Under the pieces are notes generated by a model. It saw only the letters and a list, made by a program, of their open reading frames with translations. It was not told the origin of the DNA and ran no database searches. 26,719 nucleotides of DNA from Priapulus caudatus. Taxonomy: Eukaryota > Priapulida > Priapulimorpha > Priapulimorphida > Priapulidae. Each line of letters starts with the position of its first letter. Positions within the stretch are counted from its first letter, which is position 1. A program made the position numbers and the translations under genes. The stretch spans positions 8,686 through 35,404 of the forward strand of contig NW_014579505.1 in assembly GCF_000485595.1 (NCBI RefSeq), in the 5' to 3' direction. This document shows positions 1 to 11,100 of the stretch, piece by piece.

Positions 1-1200
1 CGCACTGATGGTTACAAGAAGGTGGATGTATACTGATTCATTTGGTATATCACATGTGAAGTGTTCTTTGGCGATACTTGGCAAATAAGACAACTACGTG
101 TTTAGCTGCAGCCAATGTTTGAAACGGTATTCTAACCCTAGCAATACCGTTTCTTGAAGCTAAGGATAGCGGAGAAAGGTTCATGTTTATAATAAACCCA
201 GCTTGGAAGTTGTACTACTACTAGTCTCGAAAAACGCACCATAAAACCGCCTTGAGTGAATCACTCAGGGGCTCCTCCAAAGAAAAGAATAGGCTCGCGT
301 TGTAACCCTACTCTTGTTGGGTTACATTATTGTATCTACGTAAAAACATGTTACCGAAAACCGCTCATGCCATCTGACGCAATATTATGCGCGATGCATG
401 ACGAAAGTTGGCACATAAAATGGCTCTAAACATTGAAATCGTGACAGAATTTAAATCGGTAAAGTTTGAAATCGCTTTGGATGGAGGGTGGCGATAAATA
501 GGTGTTACATTCTTACTAATGTGGATAGATCTTGTTTAGATAAATGAGGTTGTTTCGTAACTGCTGGTTCTTCTCCATCGCCGGCCGCCATGTTGCCAAT
601 ACCACTTCAACAAGTGAACGTGCATCGCCATCGTCATCGTTATCGCCACGATCGTTTGTTTTTTCAAATAATGTCTAAATTATTCAATAATTTTTAAAAG
701 AGCAAAATGTCTGACTTATGTTTTTATGGATTATAGTGCACATACAATAGAACGAATATAGACCAAAAAAAGCATCTGCAAAAAAATTTCCGTTTCTCTC
801 ATTTACATCATTAATGACATTATAACTTGATCATAAGTAATTCAAGTAAAGAAATTCTTATAACATAAATTGTATGTGTTCTCCACATCACGTGACACGA
901 GATATAATGACACGTGATTTATGGCTTTACATCTACGTCGCCCATGTTCCATATAATGATATACGAATACAGCAATACTCGAAGTTCAAGAACAGAAACC
1001 TTCTGAAGTTGTCTTTAGCAGTAAAATTATACCAGCTGGGGGTAAAGTACCATAGATAACAGAACGGAAACAATCACCCTTTCAGATGAATTTTGTGAGA
1101 TATCTACTACTATTATATATACTATATTATATATTTACTATAAAAATACCACATATAATCTACTCCTGATGGTATTTATTATTACTACCACTTTTACTAT
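1..1200. other. Non-coding AT-rich stretch, no gene seen
   Basis: No open frame here resembles a known protein, and none has matching splice signals. Small palindromes are present, for example at 253-267 (TGAGTGA/TCACTCA) and a GTAACCC/GGGTTAC hairpin near 301-326. Confidence 0.6.
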
Positions 1201-1203
1201 AAC

Positions 1204-1204
<1 letters not shown>

Positions 1205-1236
<32 letters not shown>
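1205..1236. repeat. (ATT)n microsatellite
   Basis: About ten ATT units in an AT-rich stretch downstream of CCT8. Confidence 0.9.
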
Positions 1237-1333
1237 CATTATCATCTCACTCTCAGCGTGTTGAGCTTCTCATTATAAACACGACGATAAAAATAACGAA
1301 ATGTAGACGAGGACTTAATCATCATCGTTCCAG

Positions 1334-1339
1334 TTTATT
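1334..1339 (-). terminator. Candidate poly(A) signal for CCT8
   Basis: AATAAA on the minus strand about 750 nt past the CCT8 stop. It is the nearest canonical hexamer I found downstream of the stop, and would give a 3' UTR covering about 1320-2091. No transcript evidence. Confidence 0.4.
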
Positions 1340-1411
1340 AATTTTGTCGATCGCGCAAACAAAACATGGCGCAGGATATTCCTCAGGCACGCGGCGAGGT
1401 TGCCCTTGACT

Positions 1412-1426
1412 CCACCAGGGGGCGCC
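1412..1426 (+). promoter_or_regulatory. CTCF-consensus site
   Basis: CCACCAGGGGGCGCC is an exact match to the core CTCF motif known from bilaterians. It sits in the probable CCT8 3' UTR, in the opposite orientation to the sites at 3908, 21680 and 22445. Binding is inferred only from the motif. Confidence 0.5.
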
Positions 1427-1828
1427 GGCGAGGGCCCGCCACCGCACGCGAACTGCGGCCGTCGTGCGCCACGGCGTTATTGGTTTTTCTCGCCGACAGA
1501 TGGCGCCACGTGGCTGCAATGGCGCCGACGTCTCGCAAGCCTGCATGCAGCAGCGCCACCCAGTGGAGACAACCGCAAACTTACGCGGTTCAAGAAAGAT
1601 GCAGTGAGAAGGAAATTGTCTGCCAATCGCAATTGGGGCGTAAATAATAACGACCCTTTGACCTTTAAGTCTCCGTCGCAACTAAGACAACTGCGCGAGG
1701 CGAAATGAGACTGCGCCTCGAAATGGATCATCAACAAAATGGCGCCGTCCGTTGAAAACCGGAATTCAAAAGAACAAGTGAACATCGTCACGCAACGATC
1801 GCGCCCGCCGTCATCGCCATGGTCCGCA

Positions 1829-1968
1829 ATTATTGAGTAGTCAAGCCTGGTATGGGATTATTGAGTAGATAGGCCTGGTATGCGATTATCGAGTAGACAG
1901 GCCTGGAACGTGATTATTGAGCCGGCATGCCTGGTATGTGATTATTGAATAGTCGAGCCTGGTCAACC
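1829..1968. repeat. 28-bp minisatellite, five copies
   Basis: Five tandem 28-bp units beginning ATTATTGAGTAG and ending GCCTGGTATG, with a few substitutions each. It lies inside the probable CCT8 3' UTR. Confidence 0.9.
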
Positions 1969-2091
1969 GTGCGGCAGAAACAAAAACACACTGACGACAC
2001 ACGTATAAATATAAGCCGGTGTTTCGCATTCCGCCATTGCCGCGGGCGACGACGGGTGGCGCCCCCGCGATGGCGACAGGTGGCGCCCTCA

Positions 2092-2157
2092 TCAATCCTC
2101 GTCCCAATCCTCGTTCTTCTTCGGTTTCGGTCCGCCCGCCTGCTTCGCCATGATGAT
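2092..2157 (-). CDS. CCT8: CCT8 coding exon 14 with stop
   Basis: After acceptor gtctttcag the exon reads IIMAKQAGGPKPKKNEDW then DED and TGA. Human theta ends IIMAKPAGGPKPP... with an acidic tail, so the C-terminus is complete. Confidence 0.97.
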   Translation of the reverse strand: MIMAKQAGGPKPKKNEDWDED

Positions 2158-5100
2158 CTGAAAGACAAGCGAACAGCTGACGTTAATACCTGCGATCGAC
2201 TCGACTCAATTTTAAGTACTACTCCTTTTTTTTTAAATTTAAATTAAATTCAATAATTATAGCATGTTTTTTTTTTAATTCCACAAGGCATTACTTTCCG
2301 CGTAAAAAAAGAAATGATTCTGTAAATTATAAAAGAATCTGTAATAAAAAAAAGCAGGAGGGAGGGAGGGGTGTGTGTAAGATATGGTAGTACTGCAGGT
2401 AGAGACATCCCACTCTTCTTGTTTGTTAAATGTTATTAATTCTTTACTTAATTGAATTAATAATATAACTTTTTTAATTAAATTTTTTTTTAATTGAATA
2501 ATTATAAATGTTACTAATCATAAATAAAATAATAAATTTAATAAATAGTAAAGAAATAAATAATTTTTTTTAGTGTGTGACAGACAAGGTAGAGGGCACC
2601 ACGCCTCACCTGGTCAACCTGCAGTACGGTGACGGCAGCCGACGTGGCGAACCTCAGACCCCAGTGTCGCGACAGGAAGGTGTCGACAATGCCCGCCGCG
2701 GCAACGTCCATGATCGCGGCGCCCTCTCCCTGCAAGATACGGCGACGGCGGCGTCATAGCGACAACGACGACAAGAGCGCATGCATGCGAATGTAGGCAA
2801 GCAAGCACCAAACACAAATATGAAAGCACCCAGTTCCCTATAGAAGAGTCGTGCACTCTTGCACTTGCAGTCTGCAAAGTATTACATATGCCTACACGCA
2901 CGCATGCACATAGACACGCACACACACACACGCGCATGCACGCACGCACGCACCCACACGCATGCACACACGCACGCACGCACACACACACACACACACA
3001 CACGCCTGCGCATGCATGCACGCACGCACTTCCTGCATCCCCCTGCTTCCACTCCAGTTACCTGCGTCACTCACGCACGCATTTACGCAACCACCAACGA
3101 AACACGAAACACGCACAAATGTACAGAAGAGTGAAAGGCACCCAATTCCATGTAGGACAGTCTCGCACTTTACGGCAATACTCACACGCGCACACACGCA
3201 CGCACGCACGCACTGTTCCCTCACCTCGATATTAAAGCCCGAGTTCTTCTTGCCCTCCTGGTGCGATGCGTAGAGCATTGACAACGCCTCTGTTGACTGT
3301 AAACGGTAAAAACAACGACGAAAGCGTCAACGAAACATATCGAGAACAAGAGCCCCGGGTCGGCACTACGGCGGGTTCATAGTAGCAAAACACATGTTGA
3401 AATAAGGACTTATAAGACCCTTTCTGGAGGCCAAAATAAGACTTTTTTACGCGATTTCTGATAGATCACCGACTATTAAAGTACACTAATAATGGATATA
3501 TACACAATTGCAGATCAGATTTAATTATTCCGTATTATATATACAACAATAATATAAAAAATAAGGACTATTAAGTACTTTTCTAAGATTTTACCAAAAA
3601 TAAGTACTAATAAGGGCCCTTATTTTATTTTTGGCAAAATAAGTACTTATAAGACTTTGGAAGACCCGCTACGAACCCTGACTACGGCGGGTCATTAATT
3701 CCCACTGGGTTAGCTTCCAGGGGCCGGAAGAAAACAGCCGACACCACGATAGCAACGATTCTAAACGACACTTATATTGGCAGAGTCCCGAAAAATTTCC
3801 CGCGTTAAAGGCGAACAACGAATCGGCCGCTACGCGACGTCAGGTCCAAATAAAACGGAAACAAAACCCTTCCGAAAAAAATGCCGCTCCGAACTTCGGT
3901 CGACGAGTCGCCCCCTGGCGGCAGCGTTGCGTACCTTCACGCCCGCGTTTTCGGCCAGGATCTTCGGAAACACTTCCAGGGCCTCTCCAAACTTCTTGAT
4001 CGCGTACTGTTCCAAGCCGGGACACGTCTGCAACAAATGCAATGGCGGGGGTAGAAAACAAGAGGCAGCAGGGAAACTATAGAGGTCGCTGTGAGCACTA
4101 GTACTTAGGTTCGCTTCGGCTGCGAATTATTGATTATTAATAATCAATAATCGATCAAGTAACAGTAAATATCCTGGGGCCCATTGCCGGAAGCATCATA
4201 TGACAGAGATGCCAACACATATTTGAAGCAATCTGTAGTTTCTGGCCATGAAATTAGTAGTTTGATGGCCACAGAGTGACCCGAGTTTGCTAGGGGGGGT
4301 CTTGCATGCCCACCGGAAAATCTTTTGATTCTGAGATGCAATTTCCTGCATTCTGGGGGTCAAAAAGTAACAATAATGAAAAAAAAAATTTTTTAGATCA
4401 CAGTGAAATTCGTAGTTTGATACAAACTACGTCGTAATGGTGCAAAAAGAATAGAAATTTGTATAAAATACAGATAAATCGTAGTGGTTGGCATCTCTGA
4501 TATGCTATCCGATATCATAGATATGGTATCATTAGTATATGGATTTAGAATTTGTGTCGTAATTTTCGAACAACCCCTCACTTATTTAAGTCGCAACATT
4601 TTTGATTTGAAAATTGCACAAATCTTCATTTTTCTTCTTTCATTTTTCATTCATGTTTCTGATAAATTTCCCGACGATTCTGATATTTTTTTTTTTTTTA
4701 TGCCAAAACTTGACGGCCTGACTTTATTTTCCATCTTTATAAATTTTGAGCAATTCCCTGCGCGCTATGACAACGAAACCCTGAACAATAGAATTCGACG
4801 TGTAAGCAGCGTAAAAAGTCAATCTTGACCTCGAACCCACTCGTAATACGTCGAAAAATGCGAGAAAGTAAATTCGTCGCCGCGCGCGCCGAGATAGAGG
4901 GCGCTGTACTCACGTCGGCGTACTCGGTCAGCTGGCGCGCGAGTTCGATCTCCGTTGCTCCCGCTCCCGGAAGGTAGCGCGGATCCTGCGATAGCGAGGA
5001 AAACAACAGCCAATCAGACGCGGCGTCAGACGCGAGGGAAGAAGAAAGAGAGAAAAGAAGACAAGAGATTACTGTATACCAGGACCAGGGGTAGAAATTA

Positions 5101-8100
5101 ACTTTTGAACACGGGAGTCCCCCCCCTACCCTCAAAAAGAGGGAGTCCATAGCAAAATGATGGAGTCCGCAGTCTGAAGTTCAAAATTAAAGACATGCTT
5201 TTAACACATGCTTATTTTGAAGATTCATGCGGTTACACGTCTGCCAAATTTTCTTTGGACATTTGCTGAAAAAATGCGGTAATTCCGCGAGGCCGTGCTC
5301 TGGAACGAACTAGTTAGTATAGCAGAATTTTCAGGGAGTCACACGTACTCCTGCATATGTCAAATCAGGGAGTCCGACAGTAAATCAGGGAGTATTTGAC
5401 TCCGGACTCCCGTTCATTTCGCACCCTGGTAATACGCTGTATATTTCGCGGTGGTTTAATTTTAGCAAATTTCGCGAGCGCGTCCCCGACCGCGAAAATC
5501 ACAACACGCGAATAAATCACACGGAATAATACCGAACAATTAATAATTGACACCGACCGCGCAATTAACCACTCGCAAAAGTTGTCCGTCAAGTCTGAAG
5601 TCGGGAAAATATCTGTACGCGAAAAATATGGCGTATACAATATATCGTAGATTGACGAATCTCCAACATTGAGCTGGAGAGTTACGACTACCTTCATCCA
5701 CCGATTCGCAATGTAACGCCACCACCTGCTAACTTACTATAAGGGAAAAACAAAATATAGGTGTGGTTAGCGGTTTCCACGACCGACCATCATTTTATTC
5801 CCAGCGACCCTAAACATTTTATTGTCAATTTTCTTTGAAGTCAAAAAAAAATAAAAAAATAAACGAAATATGAATTAGCAAGTTCTCGCTTAAAAAGCAC
5901 AACGCACCATCCTTCGAACATGTCGTAATAAAATAATTCAAAGAAATAAAATGTTTTCCCTACCTTACCTACCCTATTATTTTTTTCGCAAGTAACTGTA
6001 ACCACACACCATATTTTTGTTTTGGCCTAACTGATTTCGCCGCCTCTGTATTTCTAAGCCGACACTCCCGCCCTCCCCTCCTGCTTTTACCACTCCCCCT
6101 CCTGCTTCACCTATCCCCTCCGCACCTCCTGCTTCGCCCTACCCCTCGCCCTCCTGCTTCCCCTACCCCCGTCCCCCGCTCCCTGCTTTCCCCTACCCAC
6201 GCTCCCCCTCCTGCTTCCCTACCCCCTCGCGCGACTCTCCTGCTTCCGGCCATACCCCCTCCCTCCTCCCCGCCTCCCGCCTCCTCTCTCAGCTCACGCA
6301 GCAGTAGGCCCTTGAACGTGTTGATTCCGTCGTGCGATGCACCGCTCCACGTCGTCCATGGGGATGTTGTCGGTGATCCGCGGACGACGAGCCGTGAGAA
6401 CGGCGGCACTCCTACCCATCCGCTCTCTGGAACACGACGACGCTCGTGCCGCCGATCTCTGTCGACGTACGCGCGCTGCACGCGGGCCCATCTCCTCCGC
6501 CGTCGGCGGCACCCTGTAACCATGGCAACAACGCGGCGTCAGGGAGTCGTCGCGATCGTCCGTTGTAAATCGTAGTCCGTCAATCAATTGGTCGTCATTG
6601 TTATCATCATAACCAGGCAAACCGCGTCATGGAGGTCGTCAGGCGATCATCGTGTTGGTATGTAGTCGTCAATTGTTATCATTGCATAACCATGGCAGAC
6701 CGCGTCAGAGAGCGTCGGGCGATCATCGTTGGTATCGAGTCGTCATCGGACGTCATTGTTATCATCGTCGTCATCAAATTACAGTTTTCCATTATGCGTC
6801 ATCATCATCATCAATCAATCATCGTCATGCCATCAATCAATCACCACTGGCAATGGCGTCAGGCGAATTCGGAAGCGCGGCTTGTCACGGTCGTTGTTGC
6901 GTCAATTATTGTCATCTTTGTTTTCATCACGCGGTCATTCAAATCGTTGTCGTGCATCGTGATCATCATTGTTGTTGTCACCCGGATCTCATCATCGTTG
7001 TCGTCATCCATCATGCATCAACACTTGTTGTCGTCATCATCCATCATTAGTTGTTGTGCACCATCATGCAATCAAATGCAATTGTTGTCACGCATCATCA
7101 ATCATCGTTGTCCGTCATCATCATCATCATCATCGGTTGTCGCATCAATCATCAATTGTTGTCAACCATCATCATCCATGCGTTGTGCAAACATCATCAT
7201 CCATCGTCATCGTGTCAATCATCATCGTCTCAGTTGGTCATCATCATCATCATTGTTGTCACCATCATCATCATCAATCATTGTCAACCATCATCATCAT
7301 GCATCAGTCATCATCGTCATCATCCAGTAAACAAACACTAACAGTGCAACGTACCAGTTCTGGTAGAGGCGCGCTCGCTCCAGGAACTGCTCGCGACAGC
7401 CAGAGGCCATTGGTTGCGAATGTCAAACTTCGGATAATATGCAAGGGCGAACAGCCATCAGTTCGGTACTTGTTGACGAAGTGTAACGCCAAATGTCGCC
7501 GATCTTTCCGCCGCGTGACGATGATCTTTGCCCCTGGTTGGCGAATTCCACAATCGGTGACGGCGGAGAAACAAGCGAGCAATTCGCGTGATTATGTCTG
7601 ACATGAACAGTAAGTTGTTGTTTACTGCTGCTGGCTGGCTGCTGCCTGCTGCTAGCTGCTGGCTGCTGGCTGGCTGCTGCTGCTGGCTGCTTTTGGCTGG
7701 GCTACTACTGCTGTGCTGCTGGCTGGCTGGTACTACTTTAATACTTCTTTTTCTTAAAATAACATGCACAAATCGCACGGAGCAACATGGCACGCACACA
7801 GGCTCGCACGTAGGACACAGCCGCGCGCACGTACCTGTAATGCGGGTATGGCTTTTGGATCCTGGCTGCTCGAGCACATTCTCCTCTCACCGGCTACTGA
7901 ATCCCTGAAGCTCATTCTGCGCTGACTTGATGAGTACGCTTCCCTGCAAGCCTCACATAAGTTATGCTCACGTACCCATGGCACGCAGTGAGTACGTATG
8001 TATCTCACACATGCACACAGCACGCAAACACATTCACAGACAGATGTAGCACGCATGCGCGCGGCACATACATACTCACGACACCAGACAGATGTACACA

Positions 8101-11100
8101 CCAGACAGCAGGGTTTATAGTAAGCAAAACACATGTTTGAAATACAGGACTTTATAAGAACCCTTATCTGCGGAGGCCCAAAATAAGACCTTTTTTACGC
8201 TGATTTCTGATAGATCACCGACTATCTAAAGTACACTAATAACAGAACAAACAAATCTCGCCGCATTCAGCGATGCGATATGCAGCAAACCGCGACGATC
8301 TTTTATGAAAAGCCGTTTCGAGCCGCGAAATTCCAACACAGAAAATGTTGAAAAATCGGTCCTTTGGCAAAAAATAAGGACTATTAAGTAGCTTTCTAGC
8401 GATTTCACGCAAAAAATAAGTATAAAGGGTATGTTATTTTGGAAAATAAGTACTTATAAGACTTTGGAGACGTACAAGCCTGACACAGGCAGACCCACAC
8501 TCACAAGAGGCCGCACCCTTCCGTACTGATGATAACAGTCGATAAACTCAGAAGAACCTTTGCATCACACACACGCCGCAGCAGGGCCGCAACGAAACGC
8601 ACGCAACGCACCCACACTCGACACACACACAACGTGGGCCCCCGCGTGCGAGCTCTGGCGACGTGTGAGCGCCCGGGTCCGGCGGCTTTCCGCGAGCTAA
8701 CACAGACACAGTCACACGCACGCACGCGACGCAACGCTCGGCGACGCACGCACGGCACGGCACAGCAACACACACGAGAAACACACTCGCTGCTAACGCT
8801 GCCTCGCTGCCTCTGCCTTCTCCTGGCCTCGGTCTGCACTCCATCTCCTCCTCCCTCCTCCTTGCCTCCTCTCTGCACTCCTGCTTAGCTCCTCCTCCTC
8901 CTCCTTCCTCCTCTGCTTGGCACTCCTGGGCTCCTCCTCTTCGCTCCTCTGCTGCACCTCCTGCTCCTCCTCCTCCTCGCTCTTCCTCTCTCTCTCCTCT
9001 CTGCGCCACTCCTGCTCCTCGCTTACCTGCCTCGCTCATCCTCACCTTCGTCTCGCTCGTGCCGATGTCTAGCGGACGACGGTGTCAGACGACGATGCTG
9101 GCGTCCGCGATGCGCACGACGGTGTTCGCCCTCTAACCGTGCGTTTGAACACCATAGCGCGTTGACGGACGAGGAGCGCTGGCACGCCGCACTCAGGACG
9201 CTACACACAGAGCGACGCTGTCCACAGTTGAACGCGAGACGTCTCCGGCATGATCGTAACCTGCGGTCGATCGAATGAATGCGATTGGATTGGTTATGCG
9301 AGTGTTGAATGATAGATTGAATTTATGAACTGAGTCGTGATCGATCGATCGACGAGCGAAGTCGAAATTTTCCATCAGCTGATCGGCCAATTTGCTCCGC
9401 AAGTATGGAATGTCCTGTGTGTCTGTTTGTCTGTCTATCTATCTAGTGATAGAATAGATGGCTAGATTAAGAATAATATAATAAGACAGATGGAATTATA
9501 GATAGAAAAATTATATAATATATACTATAATATATATATACCCAAAAATATACATATATGTGTTGTGTGTATAAGATAGATAGATAGATGGACCGGATCT
9601 TATGAGATTGAGGCGTTGACGCGACCTAGCGATAAATATCCATCTAGGGGAGGGCATGGTTGTTTCGCTTAGATGGATAAGGACGTCCTAATTTATGTAC
9701 TGCTATTGCGCCTACCCATACTATCACACTACGCTAGCACCCCCTACTACGTTACTCACTGCAGGCGCTCTGGCCATGAAGCTGGGAGAGGAAGTCTTTG
9801 AAAGGCCGTACATGCTAGCCAGCGCGGCCCCATACTATCACAGAACAACAGGCTAGCGCCCAACGTTACTCCACTGCAGGCCTCTGCGATGAGGAGCCTG
9901 GGAGAGGAAGTCTTCAAGGGCCGTACTGCGCTATGCGCCCCTACTATCACAAACTACGGCTAGCACCCCCTACTACGTTACTCACTGCAAGGCCTGCTGC
10001 GATGAGCCTGGGAGAGGAAGTCGCTTTGAGGCCCCCGTACTCGCTTAGCGCCCCTTATACTATCACAAACTACGCTAGCGCCCGCCCACGTTAGCTCACT
10101 GCAGGGCCTGCTGCGATGAGCTGGAGAGGAAGTCCTTCAAGGCCGTACTGCTAGCGCCCCTACTCATCAGAACTACGGCTAGCACCCTACTGACCGTTAC
10201 TCACTGCAGCGCCTGCTTGCCGATCGAGCTGAGGAGAGGAAGTCTTCGAGGCCGTACTGGCTAGCCCCCCTACTATCACAAACTACGCTAGCAGCCCTAC
10301 TACGTACTGCACTGCAGGCCTCTGCGATGAGCTGGGAGAGGACAGTCTATGCGAAGCCGTACTGCTTGCTCAATTATGCAGGGAACGGATGGCAACGACT
10401 CATCTCCGCAGCAGTCTCTCACTGTTGGTTTCACGGAGCCACAGACCAGTGTCTGAAACAACGGAGAACGGCAGTGTTAAGCATGGCAGGGGCGTTAGAA
10501 ATTAACCTTTGAACACAGCGAGTTCAAACAGCGACTGCCTAACCCTCAAAAAAGAGGGAGTGCCGCAGGCAAAATAGGGAGTCCGCAGTCTGAAGTTCAA
10601 AACTAAAATATTAACCAAAAGGACATTTTCGGTGCACGTGCTGCCAAATTTTCCTTGGACAGTTTCCTAAAAAACGGTAATTCGCGCGAGGCGTGTCCGT
10701 GGCTCATGGAAGCAAACTAGTTAGTATAGCAGAATTTTCAGGAGTCACGACGGACTCCTGCATAATGTGCAAATGCAAGGCGAGTCCCGACATAAATCAG
10801 GGAGTATTTGACTCCTTGACTCGGCGTTAATTTCGCAACGCCTGACATGGCATGACAAAATTGGCTAACAGATGTAGCACACCCGCCTCACGCAGCACAC
10901 GAATACACAAGTCCGCGCAGTCTCTCAAACGGTTGGTCACGGAGCTGAAGACCAGGTCTGAAACAACGACAACGGCAGCGGTAAACACGCACAGCGCTAC
11001 TGCACGCACAGCACGCACGCATACGCGACGCGACGCCACGCACGCACACATACACACCACAGATTAAGCATGCAGTCAGTCACGTTGGAACTACGGAGGC

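Noticed and set aside
2614-3284. Cys/Val-rich and His/Thr-rich frames
   Set aside because: Products of the CA/CGCA microsatellite; real coding here is only CCT8 exons 12 and 13.
6629-7601. Long Ser/His/Ile-rich open frames on the plus strand
   Set aside because: They are translations of an irregular ATC/GTT triplet repeat, overlap each other in several frames, and lie in a CCT8 intron.
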